Assembly (NCBI GenBank): GCA_021795095.1 | Contig: JAJYPU010000062.1 | Span: 1-10,181 of the forward strand | Origin: Actinomycetes bacterium | Lineage (GTDB): Bacteria; Actinomycetota; Acidimicrobiia; Acidimicrobiales; RAAP-2 | DNA length: 10,181 nucleotides | Direction of reading: 5' to 3' | Part shown: positions 1 through 6,426 of the stretch, piece by piece | Layout of the letters: each line of letters starts with the position of its first letter | Position numbering within the stretch: the stretch's first letter is position 1 | Translations under genes and position numbers: made by a program | The notes under the pieces: generated by a model | Told to the model about the DNA's origin: nothing | Database searches by the model: none | Seen by the model: the letters and a program-made list of their open reading frames with translations, nothing else

Positions 1-146
1 ATCTCGGTGGCGATCTCGGCGGCGCGTCCGTCGTTCAGGTCCGCGACGACGACCTTCACGCCGCGCGCGGCCAGCGCGCGGGCTGTCGCCTCGCCGAGTC
101 CCGATGCGCCCCCCGTGACGATGGCCGATGTGTTGTTCAGTTCCAT
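1..146 (-). CDS. Short-chain dehydrogenase/reductase (HSD10-like), N-terminal part only
   Basis: The first 48 residues of an NAD(P)-dependent short-chain dehydrogenase are visible; the rest lies beyond the left edge. The protein opens with a beta strand followed by the Rossmann glycine motif TGGASGLG (residues 11-18). The second strand ends in VVVADLND, and Asp36 there is the position that favours NAD(H) over NADP(H). The wording of this N-terminus resembles 3-hydroxyacyl-CoA dehydrogenase type 2 (HSD10) proteins, which oxidise 3-hydroxyacyl-CoA and 2-methyl-3-hydroxybutyryl-CoA, but the catalytic Ser-Tyr-Lys is not in the window, so the substrate is inference. The ATG at 146 is preceded by a good Shine-Dalgarno site six bases away. 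It is divergent from rlmN. If it really is HSD10-like, it could act downstream of the 2-oxoacid dehydrogenase operon in isoleucine breakdown. Confidence 0.88.
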   Translation of the reverse strand, partial: MELNNTSAIVTGGASGLGEATARALAARGVKVVVADLNDGRAAEIATE

Positions 147-152
147 GACTAG

Positions 153-158
153 CTCCTC
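153..158 (-). promoter_or_regulatory. Shine-Dalgarno site of the left-edge dehydrogenase
   Basis: GAGGAG on the minus strand lies six bases before the ATG at 146 and fixes that start. A possible -35 hexamer TTGACT lies upstream at 191-196 (minus), but I see no convincing -10 at the right distance. Confidence 0.65.
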
Positions 159-228
159 GAGTAACCGGATCACGCCGGTGTCCGCCTTCGAGTCAAGCAG
201 AGATTGCCGGCCCCGACGTTCAGGCGCC

Positions 229-240
229 TAGCGTGGACGC
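229..240 (+). promoter_or_regulatory. -10 element of a leaderless rlmN promoter
   Basis: TAGCGT at 229-234 fits the actinobacterial -10 consensus TANNNT. It is followed by six bases and then the GTG start at 241, so transcription would begin at or next to the start codon. No Shine-Dalgarno sequence is present, in keeping with leaderless translation. A weak -35 candidate, TTGCCG, is at 204-209 with a long 19-base spacer. Confidence 0.55.
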
Positions 241-1314
241 GTGGCCTCGCTCTACGACTTCGACCGCGACGGGCTCGCGGCCCTGCTCGAGGGCGAGCCC
301 CGGTTCCGCACGGACCAGCTGTGGCGGGGTCTGTGGGTCGAGGGTCGAACCCTCGCCGACGTCACGACGGTGCCCGCCGCACTTCGCGCGAATCTGGCCG
401 CTCGCTTCCCTTCGTCCCTGACGCCGCGCGCCGACGTCGCGAGCGACCACGGTTCCACGCGCAAGTGGGTCTTCGAGCTTGCCGGCGGGGCGACGATCGA
501 GACCGTCCTCATGGTCTACGACGATCGGGTGACGGTGTGCGTGTCCAGCCAGGCCGGGTGCGCGATGGGCTGCACGTTCTGCGCTACGGGCCAGGCCGGC
601 TTCACCCGCCAGCTCACGGTGGGCGAGGTCGTCGAGCAGGTGCTCTTCGCGACCCGCGCCGCCGCGCCGCGGCGACTCTCCAACGTGGTCTTCATGGGCA
701 TGGGTGAGCCGTTGGCGAACTACCGCGTCACCGTGGAGGTCGTTCGACGACTGCACGACGCGCGTGGTCTGAGCGCTCGCCACCTGACCGTCTCGACCGT
801 CGGCGTCGTGCCGGGGATCGAGCGCCTCGCCGAGGAAGGACTCCCGATCACCCTCGCGGTGAGCCTGCACGCGGCCAACGACGAGACCCGCGACTCGCTG
901 GTGCCGCTCAACCGGCGCTACCCGCTCGCGCGACTCTACGAGGCCTGCGAACGGTGGGTCGACGCGACGGGTCGACGGATCAGCTTCGAGTGGGCCCTCA
1001 TCGACGGCGTCAACGACACCGACCGGGCGCGCGACGAGCTGGTGGACTTTGCGTCGGGGTTGGGCGCGCACGTGAACCTCATCCCGCTCAATCCCACGCC
1101 CGGCTACCTGGTGCGCGGCTCCACGCCCGAGCGGGTGCGCGCGTTTCGCGACGGACTGGTCGCGCGCGGGGTCAACGCCACCGTGCGCAACACGCGCGGC
1201 CGGTCGATCGACGCGGCCTGCGGCCAACTGGCCGCGGTCACCAACGCCAAGCGCTCGGTGGCGATCCGCTCACGCCGTGTCGCGCCAGAAGGCCGGTCGC
1301 CAGCGCACCAGTAA
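241..1314 (+). CDS. rlmN: Dual-specificity 23S rRNA (A2503)/tRNA (A37) C2-methyltransferase RlmN
   Basis: Radical SAM enzyme that methylates C2 of A2503 in 23S rRNA and of A37 in some tRNAs. At 357 residues it is a usual size for RlmN. The cluster motif C-x3-C-x2-C is at Cys107, Cys111 and Cys114. The two cysteines of the ping-pong mechanism are also present: Cys100 seven residues before the cluster, and Cys327 in DAACGQL near the C-terminus, matching E. coli Cys118 and Cys355. Other family blocks are FMGMGEPLANY (151-161), the SAM-binding LTVSTVGVVPGIERL (182-196), LAVSLHAANDETR (205-217) and HVNLIPLNPTPGY (277-289). The GTG at 241 gives the expected N-terminus and sits right after a -10 hexamer, so the mRNA is probably leaderless. 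The last 45 bases overlap the end of the convergent MFS gene. Cfr is the main alternative, but the whole pattern reads as a housekeeping RlmN. Confidence 0.97.
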   Translation: MASLYDFDRDGLAALLEGEPRFRTDQLWRGLWVEGRTLADVTTVPAALRANLAARFPSSLTPRADVASDHGSTRKWVFELAGGATIETVLMVYDDRVTVCVSSQAGCAMGCTFCATGQAGFTRQLTVGEVVEQVLFATRAAAPRRLSNVVFMGMGEPLANYRVTVEVVRRLHDARGLSARHLTVSTVGVVPGIERLAEEGLPITLAVSLHAANDETRDSLVPLNRRYPLARLYEACERWVDATGRRISFEWALIDGVNDTDRARDELVDFASGLGAHVNLIPLNPTPGYLVRGSTPERVRAFRDGLVARGVNATVRNTRGRSIDAACGQLAAVTNAKRSVAIRSRRVAPEGRSPAHQ

Positions 1315-2490
1315 CCAGGCGCCGACGATGCACGCGAGTCCGCCCGAGACGATCGAGAACTCGGTGGAGACGAGGCTGGCGACCGCCCCCGACTCGAGGT
1401 CCCCGAGACGTGGGCCGCCCGTCACGACGGCGAGCTGGATCGAGGAGATGCGGCTGCGGTACTCGTCGGTGATCGCGTTCTGCAGGATCGTGTTGCGCAG
1501 CACCGTCGAGATGACGTCGGCCGCGCCCGCCACGGCGAGACAGCCCAGGCCGATCGCGATCACGTGGACCGCACCGAAGACCGCCATCGACGCACCCCAG
1601 AGCACGACGACGAGCACGACCAGTCGGCCGCGCCGACGAACGTGGGCGATCCAGCCGGTCGCCACCGCCATGACGAGGGCGCCGACACCCGGCGCCGCGT
1701 AGAGCAGGCCGAGCACCCGGGGCCCGCCGTGGTAGACGGTGAGCGCCACGGCTGGGAAGAGGGCGCGCGGCAGACCGAAGACCATGGCGTTCAGGTCGAT
1801 CAGGTAGACGGCCTGGGCGGTCGGGTTCTCGCGCACGTAGCGGAAGCCGTCGCGGATGGCGCGCAGCACCGCGACGCCGCCGTGGTCCCCACTGGGGGGG
1901 ATCGGGGCCATGAGCGAGGTGGCGGCGGCGAGCACGGCGAAGGTCCCCGCGTCGATCCAGTAGCACGAGGCGAGTCCGACCGCGGCGAGCAGCACGCCGG
2001 CGATCGCGGTGCCGACGATGGTCGCGGTGTTCACGATGACCTGGTTGATCGAGTAGGCCGCGACGAGTTCGTCACCGCCCACGAGCAGCGGGATCGTCGC
2101 GGTCCGGATGGGACCGGCGAAGCCGCCGGCCCCGGCGGCGAGGGCCGCGAGCACGAGCAGCGCGACGAAGTGGCTCCGGGTCGGGCTCGCGTTGAGCGCG
2201 AGCGCGCCGCTCAGCAGTCCGAGTACCACGGAACTGAGCACGAAGAGGTGCCGTCGGTCGTAGCGGTCGCCGAAGGCGCCGCCCCAGAGCGACCCGGCGA
2301 TCAGCGCCGGGAGCTGGATGAGGCTCGCGACACCTACCCAGAGGCTCGAGTGGGTCTCGCGGTACACCTGGTAGGGGACGGCCACGACGGTGAGATTGCT
2401 GCCGAAGAGCGAGACCAGCTGACCGGTCACGAGGAGGCGGAAATCACGGTGGTGGCGTAGTGGACCGACGTCCACCCAGAGCCGAGGCAT
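1270..2490 (-). CDS. MFS permease of the EntS-like (MFS_3) exporter group
   Basis: A 406-residue integral membrane protein with about 12 hydrophobic segments in two halves, separated by a hydrophilic loop near residues 195-225. The loop between helices 2 and 3 carries the MFS motif A as GGAFGDRYDRR (70-80). Two further blocks, FAGPIRTATIPLL (124-136) and GPRLGDLESGAVAS (359-372), are typical of the MFS_3 group. That group includes the enterobactin exporter EntS and many actinobacterial drug or metabolite efflux pumps. Proton-driven export across the cytoplasmic membrane is therefore likely; the substrate cannot be read from sequence, and no siderophore genes are nearby to support an iron role. 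The ATG at 2490 is chosen because no in-frame start lies just upstream and a -10 hexamer sits six bases before it. It is divergent from the E1 alpha gene with 52 bases between, and converges on rlmN with a 45-base overlap. Confidence 0.92.
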   Translation of the reverse strand: MPRLWVDVGPLRHHRDFRLLVTGQLVSLFGSNLTVVAVPYQVYRETHSSLWVGVASLIQLPALIAGSLWGGAFGDRYDRRHLFVLSSVVLGLLSGALALNASPTRSHFVALLVLAALAAGAGGFAGPIRTATIPLLVGGDELVAAYSINQVIVNTATIVGTAIAGVLLAAVGLASCYWIDAGTFAVLAAATSLMAPIPPSGDHGGVAVLRAIRDGFRYVRENPTAQAVYLIDLNAMVFGLPRALFPAVALTVYHGGPRVLGLLYAAPGVGALVMAVATGWIAHVRRRGRLVVLVVVLWGASMAVFGAVHVIAIGLGCLAVAGAADVISTVLRNTILQNAITDEYRSRISSIQLAVVTGGPRLGDLESGAVASLVSTEFSIVSGGLACIVGAWLLVRWRPAFWRDTA

Positions 2491-2502
2491 CCATTTATGG
2501 TA
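2491..2502 (-). promoter_or_regulatory. -10 element of a leaderless promoter for the MFS gene
   Basis: On the minus strand TACCAT (2502-2497) is followed by exactly six bases and then the ATG at 2490. There is no Shine-Dalgarno sequence. This matches the spacing seen before rlmN and the repeat-protein gene, so the transcript is probably leaderless. Confidence 0.5.
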
Positions 2503-2508
2503 CGGGGC

Positions 2509-2540
2509 TATTGTCTCAAAGGGCCGGTCTGAAGGAGAGT
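2509..2540 (+). promoter_or_regulatory. Probable -10 and Shine-Dalgarno site of the 2-oxoacid dehydrogenase operon
   Basis: TATTGT at 2509-2514 fits TANNNT and would start a transcript near 2521, leaving a leader of about 22 bases. The strong Shine-Dalgarno AAGGAG at 2532-2537 lies five bases before the ATG at 2543. No good -35 hexamer is visible. The site shares the 52-bp divergent gap with the MFS promoter, so the two units could influence each other. Confidence 0.45.
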
Positions 2541-2542
2541 CG

Positions 2543-3607
2543 ATGATCAGTGACGAACTTGTTCAACTGCTCACCCCCGAGGGCGAGCGGGTCTCCCACC
2601 CCGAGTACCGCAGTGAACTCGGGCGTGACGAGATCCTCGGTTTCTACCGCGACATGGTGATCGTTCGGCGGCTCTGTAACGAGTCGACGTCGCTCCAACG
2701 CCAGGGCCAATTGGCGCTGTGGGCGCCACTGCAGGGCCAAGAGGCGGCCCAGATCGGTGCCGGCCGGGCGCTCGCGCCGATGGACTTCTCCTTCCCGAGC
2801 TACCGCGAGCACGGCGTCGCGTGGACCCGCGGGGTGCCCCCGCGCGACATGCTGCGGATCTTTCGTGCGACCACGACGGGTGGCTGGGACCCCCAGCAGT
2901 ACCGCCACTCGTTGCCCATGGTGGTGCTCGGCGACCAGACGCTGCACGCCGTCGGCTACGCAATGGGCATCCAGCGTGACGGCGCCGAAGAGGCCGTCAT
3001 GACCTTCTTCGGCGACGGCGCCTCCAGTCAGGGTGACGTCCTCGAGTCCTTCGTGTGGGCGGCGTCCTTCAACGCCCCGGTGGTGTTCGTGCTGCAGAAC
3101 AACCAGTGGGCGATCTCCGAGCCGACGTCCCTGCAGACCAAGATCCCGCTCTACCACCGCGCCCACGGTTTCGGTTTCCCCGGCGTTCGCGTCGACGGCA
3201 ACGACGTCTTGGCCATGTACGAGGTCGCCAAGCGGGCCCTCGACAACGCCCGCGCCGGCGGCGGCCCGACCCTGATCGAGGCCTACACCTACCGGATGGG
3301 CGCGCACACGACCTCGGACGACCCGACGCGCTACCGCGTGGACGCTGAGGTCGAGGTGTGGCGCCACCGTGACCCGATCGAGCGGGTGAAGGCGTTGCTC
3401 GCGCGCGAGTTCGGCGTGCACAAGGTGACCTTCGACGAGGTCGCCGCCGAGGCCGAGCAACTCGCCCTGCAACTGCGCGAGGACGTCCTCGCGATGGACG
3501 CGCCCGATCCGACGATGATGTTCGACCACGTCTACGCCGAGTCGCACCCGCTCGTCGAGGCCGGTCGGCGCGAGATGATCGAACTGGGAATCAGCGGGGG
3601 TCACTGA
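2543..3607 (+). CDS. bkdA: 2-oxoacid dehydrogenase complex E1 subunit alpha (branched-chain/pyruvate type)
   Basis: Thiamine diphosphate-dependent E1 alpha subunit. With E1 beta it decarboxylates a 2-oxoacid and passes the acyl group to the lipoyl arm of E2. The 354-residue protein has the ThDP/Mg motif starting with GDG (157-159) and ending with NN (186-187). An early block, LQRQGQLALW (51-60), is followed by GQEAAQIGAGRAL. Near residues 251-265 is RMGAHTTSDDPTRYR, the loop equivalent to YRIGHHSTSDDSSAYR of branched-chain E1 alpha. From memory it closely resembles the mycobacterial BkdA protein (Rv2497c), so branched-chain 2-oxoacids are the favoured substrates; many databases would label the same family PdhA. 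It is the first gene of the operon, with a strong Shine-Dalgarno, and its TGA overlaps the next ATG by one base. Confidence 0.93.
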   Translation: MISDELVQLLTPEGERVSHPEYRSELGRDEILGFYRDMVIVRRLCNESTSLQRQGQLALWAPLQGQEAAQIGAGRALAPMDFSFPSYREHGVAWTRGVPPRDMLRIFRATTTGGWDPQQYRHSLPMVVLGDQTLHAVGYAMGIQRDGAEEAVMTFFGDGASSQGDVLESFVWAASFNAPVVFVLQNNQWAISEPTSLQTKIPLYHRAHGFGFPGVRVDGNDVLAMYEVAKRALDNARAGGGPTLIEAYTYRMGAHTTSDDPTRYRVDAEVEVWRHRDPIERVKALLAREFGVHKVTFDEVAAEAEQLALQLREDVLAMDAPDPTMMFDHVYAESHPLVEAGRREMIELGISGGH

Positions 3608-4593
3608 TGACACAGCAGTCCATGACCATGGCCAAGGCCCTCAACGAGGGTCTGCGGCGAGCGATGGAGAAGGACCGCAAGGTCCTCTTGATGGGCGAGG
3701 ACATCGGCAAGCTCGGCGGGGTCTTTCGGATCACCGACGGCCTGCAGAAGGACTTCGGCGAGGACCGCGTGATCGACGCGCCGCTCGCCGAGTCGGCGAT
3801 CGTGGGGACCTCGGTCGGCCTCGCCATCCGGGGCTACCGCACCGTGGTGGAGATCCAGTTCGACGGCTTCGTGTACCCGGCCTTCGACCAGATCGTCTCC
3901 CAGGTCGCCAAGCTCCACAAGCGTTCGGCCGGCGTCTACACGATGGGGTTGGTCATCCGGCTCCCCTTTCAGGGCGGCATCGGCGCCATCGAGCACCACT
4001 CCGAGAGCCCCGAGGCCTACTTCGTGCACACGGCCGGCCTGCGGGTGGTGGTGTGCTCGACGCCCAACGACGCCTACTGGATGATCCAGCAGTCCGTCGA
4101 GCACGACGACCCGATCATCTTCTGTGAACCCAAGAGCCGCTACTGGGAGAAGGGCGAGGTCGACCTCGATAACCCGCCGTACGGGCTGTTCGACGCGGTC
4201 GTGCGGCGCGCGGGCACCGACCTCACCGTCGTGGCCTGGGGCTCCATGGTCAAGACCGCGCTGCGTGCGGCCGACGTGGCGGCTGAGGAGGGCGTGTCAC
4301 TCGAGGTGGTCGACGCGCGCAGCCTCTCGCCACTCGACCTCGACACGATCGCCACCTCGGTGGACAAGACGGGTCGCCTCGTCGTCGTCCAGGAGGCGCC
4401 GCCGACCGCGTCGGTGGGCTCTGAGATCGTCGCCGCAGTGACCGAGCGGTGCTTCTACTCGCTGCGCGCGCCCGGCACGCGCGTCAGTGCCTACCACGTG
4501 CCCTACCCGCCGTCGCGCATCGAGGACGCCTACCGTCCGAGCGTCGACCGGGTCATGGACGCGATCGACCGAGTGATGGGATACGACCAGTGA
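3607..4593 (+). CDS. bkdB: 2-oxoacid dehydrogenase complex E1 subunit beta
   Basis: Partner of the preceding E1 alpha in an alpha2-beta2 thiamine enzyme. The 328-residue length is normal for the family. Blocks seen are the N-terminal MGEDIGKLGGVFR (29-41) and DAPLAESAIVG (57-67), where Glu62 is the residue expected to contact the ThDP aminopyrimidine. Next is the active-site stretch EHHSESPEAYFVHTAGLRVV (129-148) with its histidines, and then the transketolase C-terminal domain with VVDARSLSPLDLDT (234-247). The ATG at 3607 overlaps the TGA of E1 alpha (TGATG), so translation is probably coupled. Its own stop overlaps the GTG of the E2 gene by four bases (GTGA). Whether the substrate is pyruvate or branched-chain 2-oxoacids follows from E1 alpha and cannot be decided from this subunit alone. 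Confidence 0.93.
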   Translation: MTQQSMTMAKALNEGLRRAMEKDRKVLLMGEDIGKLGGVFRITDGLQKDFGEDRVIDAPLAESAIVGTSVGLAIRGYRTVVEIQFDGFVYPAFDQIVSQVAKLHKRSAGVYTMGLVIRLPFQGGIGAIEHHSESPEAYFVHTAGLRVVVCSTPNDAYWMIQQSVEHDDPIIFCEPKSRYWEKGEVDLDNPPYGLFDAVVRRAGTDLTVVAWGSMVKTALRAADVAAEEGVSLEVVDARSLSPLDLDTIATSVDKTGRLVVVQEAPPTASVGSEIVAAVTERCFYSLRAPGTRVSAYHVPYPPSRIEDAYRPSVDRVMDAIDRVMGYDQ

Positions 4594-5951
4594 GCGAATC
4601 GATCTTCATGCTGCCCGACGTGGGCGAGGGTCTCGTCGAAGCCGAGATCGTCGCGTGGAAGGTCGCCGTCGGCGACGTGGTCACGCTCAATCAGCCACTG
4701 GTTGACATCGAGACCGCCAAGGCGACCGTCGAGCTGCCGAGCCCCTACGCGGGCACGGTGACGGCGCTGCACGGCGCCGTCGGCGACGTGATGGCCGTGG
4801 GCGCGCCGTTGGTCGTCATCGAGACCGACACCGCGTCGGCGTCGAGCGCACCGGCGGCCACGCCCGAGGCCTCGGCCTCGGTGGGGGCGGGGCGCACACC
4901 GGTGCTCGTGGGCTACGGGGTCGCCGAGGACGACGCCCCGGTCACGCGACGCCGTCGTCGCACCACCGAACCGGTTGTTTCGACACCGGTCGCGCCCACG
5001 CCCGTGGCGGGCGAATCCTCGACGCGCCCGGCGCGTTCGACCCCGCCGGTCCGGCTCTACGCCAAGCAGCACGGCGTCGACCTCGCGACCGTCACGGGGA
5101 CGGGACGCGATGGACTGATCACCCGGGACGACGTGGAGCGGGCCCTCGCCGGCGCGCTCGCGCCGACGCCGAGTCGGGCCCCGGCGGCCCCGGCGGCGAC
5201 CTCGACGACTCGCTTCGTCGGTCGTGAGATCGAGTCCTGGAGCACCGGCCCGCTCGAGGAGCGGATTCCCGTGCGTGGCGTGCTGCGCTCGATGGCCGAC
5301 GCGATGGTCCAGAGCGCCTTCCAGGCACCCCACGCCGCGGTCTGGGTTCGCGTCGAGGCGACCGGGACCGTGGCGCTGCTCGAGTCGCTGCGCGAGCGTC
5401 CGGCCTTCGCCGGCGTACGCCTGTCGCCGCTGACCATCGTCGCGCTCGCGGTCTGTGACGCGGCGCGCCACTTCCCGGGTCTCAACTCGAGTTACGACGC
5501 CGCGGCCCAGGAGGTCGTGGTGCGCCGCCGGGTGAACCTCGGCATCGCGGCGAACACCCCGCGCGGTCTGATCGTGCCCAACATCAAGGGCGCGGACACC
5601 CTCGACCTGCGCGCCATGGCCGTGTCGCTCAACGAGCTCGTCGAGGTTGCGCGCGCGGGCACGACGACCCCCGAGGCGATGCTCCACACGACGCTCTCGA
5701 TCACCAACGTCGGTCCCTTCGCGGTCGACGGGGCCGTGCCGATCCTGCCGCCGGGCACCGGGGCGATCATCGCCGTCGGTCAGGTCGCCAAGCGGCCGTG
5801 GGTCGTGGGCGACGACGTCGTCGCACGCCCGACTGTGGACCTGTCGATGTCCTTCGACCACCGTCAGATCGACGGGGCACTGGCTTCGGCCGCGATCGCG
5901 CACATCGGTCGCTTCATCTCCGACCCCGCGGCCGCGATCATCGGCGGCTGA
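4590..5951 (+). CDS. bkdC: 2-oxoacid dehydrogenase complex E2, dihydrolipoyl acyltransferase
   Basis: Core subunit that carries the acyl group on lipoate and transfers it to CoA. The domains in order are one lipoyl domain (about 4-78) with the lipoylated Lys44 in DIETAKATVELP, then an Ala/Thr/Pro/Ser-rich linker with an Arg run (120-124). A peripheral subunit-binding domain follows (about 152-187), with PPVRLYAKQHGVDLATVTGT. A second linker leads to the catalytic domain (about 225-453), which ends in SFDHRQIDGA with the catalytic His424 and Asp428. The frame stays open upstream, but the GTG at 4590 is chosen: it gives the normal SESIFMLPDVGEG opening and a four-base GTGA overlap with E1 beta. 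The length is 453 residues. A single lipoyl domain suits branched-chain and many actinobacterial E2 proteins. It converges on the peroxiredoxin gene with only five bases between the stops. Confidence 0.94.
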   Translation: MSESIFMLPDVGEGLVEAEIVAWKVAVGDVVTLNQPLVDIETAKATVELPSPYAGTVTALHGAVGDVMAVGAPLVVIETDTASASSAPAATPEASASVGAGRTPVLVGYGVAEDDAPVTRRRRRTTEPVVSTPVAPTPVAGESSTRPARSTPPVRLYAKQHGVDLATVTGTGRDGLITRDDVERALAGALAPTPSRAPAAPAATSTTRFVGREIESWSTGPLEERIPVRGVLRSMADAMVQSAFQAPHAAVWVRVEATGTVALLESLRERPAFAGVRLSPLTIVALAVCDAARHFPGLNSSYDAAAQEVVVRRRVNLGIAANTPRGLIVPNIKGADTLDLRAMAVSLNELVEVARAGTTTPEAMLHTTLSITNVGPFAVDGAVPILPPGTGAIIAVGQVAKRPWVVGDDVVARPTVDLSMSFDHRQIDGALASAAIAHIGRFISDPAAAIIGG

Positions 5952-5956
5952 CGCCG
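5942..5956. other. Short hairpin between convergent stops
   Basis: CGGCG (5942-5946) and CGCCG (5952-5956) can pair around a five-base loop that contains the E2 stop codon. It is the only inverted repeat in the tiny gap between the convergent E2 and peroxiredoxin genes. There is no T-run on either side, so a role as bidirectional terminator is only a possibility. Confidence 0.2.
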
Positions 5957-6403
5957 TTAGGCCCGCAGCGCCGCGAGTGCCCGATCGGCGTGGACGGTCA
6001 TGTTCATCTCGCTGCTGATCACGTCGATGAGTCGTCGATCGGTGCCGATGACGAACGTCGTGCGCTTCACCCGCAGGACGTCGAGGGCCCGCTTGACGCC
6101 GTAGGACTTGGCGACGCGGCCGTCGACGTCGCTCAGCAGCGGGTAGTCGAGTGCGTTGGCGTCGCTGAAGGCCGCCTGCTTGGCGACGTCGTCCATCGAG
6201 ATGCCGATCCGCTGCGCGCCCGCCTCGGCGAACTCCGCGGCGAGGTCGCGGAAGTGGCACGTCTCCTTGGTGCAGCCAGTGGTCATCGCTGCGGGGTAGA
6301 AGAAGAGCACGACCGGGCCCTGGGTGAGCAGGTCGCTCAGGGATCGTTCCACGCCGTGCTAGTCGGTGAGGGTGAAGTCGGGTGCGAGGTCGCCGGGTCC
6401 CAT
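5957..6403 (-). pseudogene. bcp: Thioredoxin-dependent peroxiredoxin (PrxQ/Bcp) with an in-frame TAG at codon 15
   Basis: Thiol peroxidase of the PrxQ/Bcp family, which reduces hydroperoxides using thioredoxin. The peroxidatic site P-x3-T-x2-C is present as Pro37, Thr41 and Cys44. The resolving Cys49 sits five residues later (CTKETC), as in E. coli Bcp, followed by HFRD. Reading from the ATG at 6403 gives the family opening MGPGDLAPDFTLTD. Then comes TAG (6361-6359), and the same frame continues with HGVERSLSDLLTQ to a TAA at 5957. One base change, CAG to TAG, would explain it, since Gln is common before His/Asp-Gly there. A restart at the GTG at 6352 would give 131 residues without the first beta hairpin and has no Shine-Dalgarno. 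The gene lies 16 bases after the response regulator and may be co-transcribed. Pseudogene, sequence error and stop readthrough all remain open; the family call is firm. Confidence 0.85.
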
Positions 6404-6407
6404 GGAC

Positions 6408-6426
6408 CGACTGTACCGGTCAGTCG
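6408..6426. repeat. Perfect inverted repeat at the regulator/peroxiredoxin junction
   Basis: CGACTG (6408-6413) and CAGTCG (6421-6426) form a perfect six-base inverted repeat around a seven-base spacer containing the palindrome ACCGGT. It covers the stop codon of the response regulator and lies just upstream of the peroxiredoxin ATG at 6403. It could form an RNA hairpin that limits expression of the downstream gene, or it may be chance. Confidence 0.35.

Noticed and set aside
220..1227. 335-codon minus-strand open frame opposite rlmN
   Set aside because: Composition is that of an antisense shadow; rlmN accounts for the whole stretch with all catalytic cysteines.
2516..3613. 365-codon minus-strand open frame opposite E1 alpha
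   Set aside because: His/Val/Arg-rich with no motif; E1 alpha has the full ThDP motif on the other strand.
4449..4589. N-terminal extension of E2 to 4449
   Set aside because: It reads the E1 beta gene in another frame; the GTG at 4590 gives the normal lipoyl-domain start and a GTGA overlap.
5942..5956. Rho-independent bidirectional terminator between E2 and the peroxiredoxin
   Set aside because: Only a five-base stem with no T-run; listed as a weak hairpin and not called a terminator.
4530..6260. 576-codon open frame on the minus strand opposite the E2 gene
   Set aside because: Arg/Asp/Gly-rich composition with no recognisable domain; it is the antisense image of a clear acyltransferase gene in GC-rich DNA.
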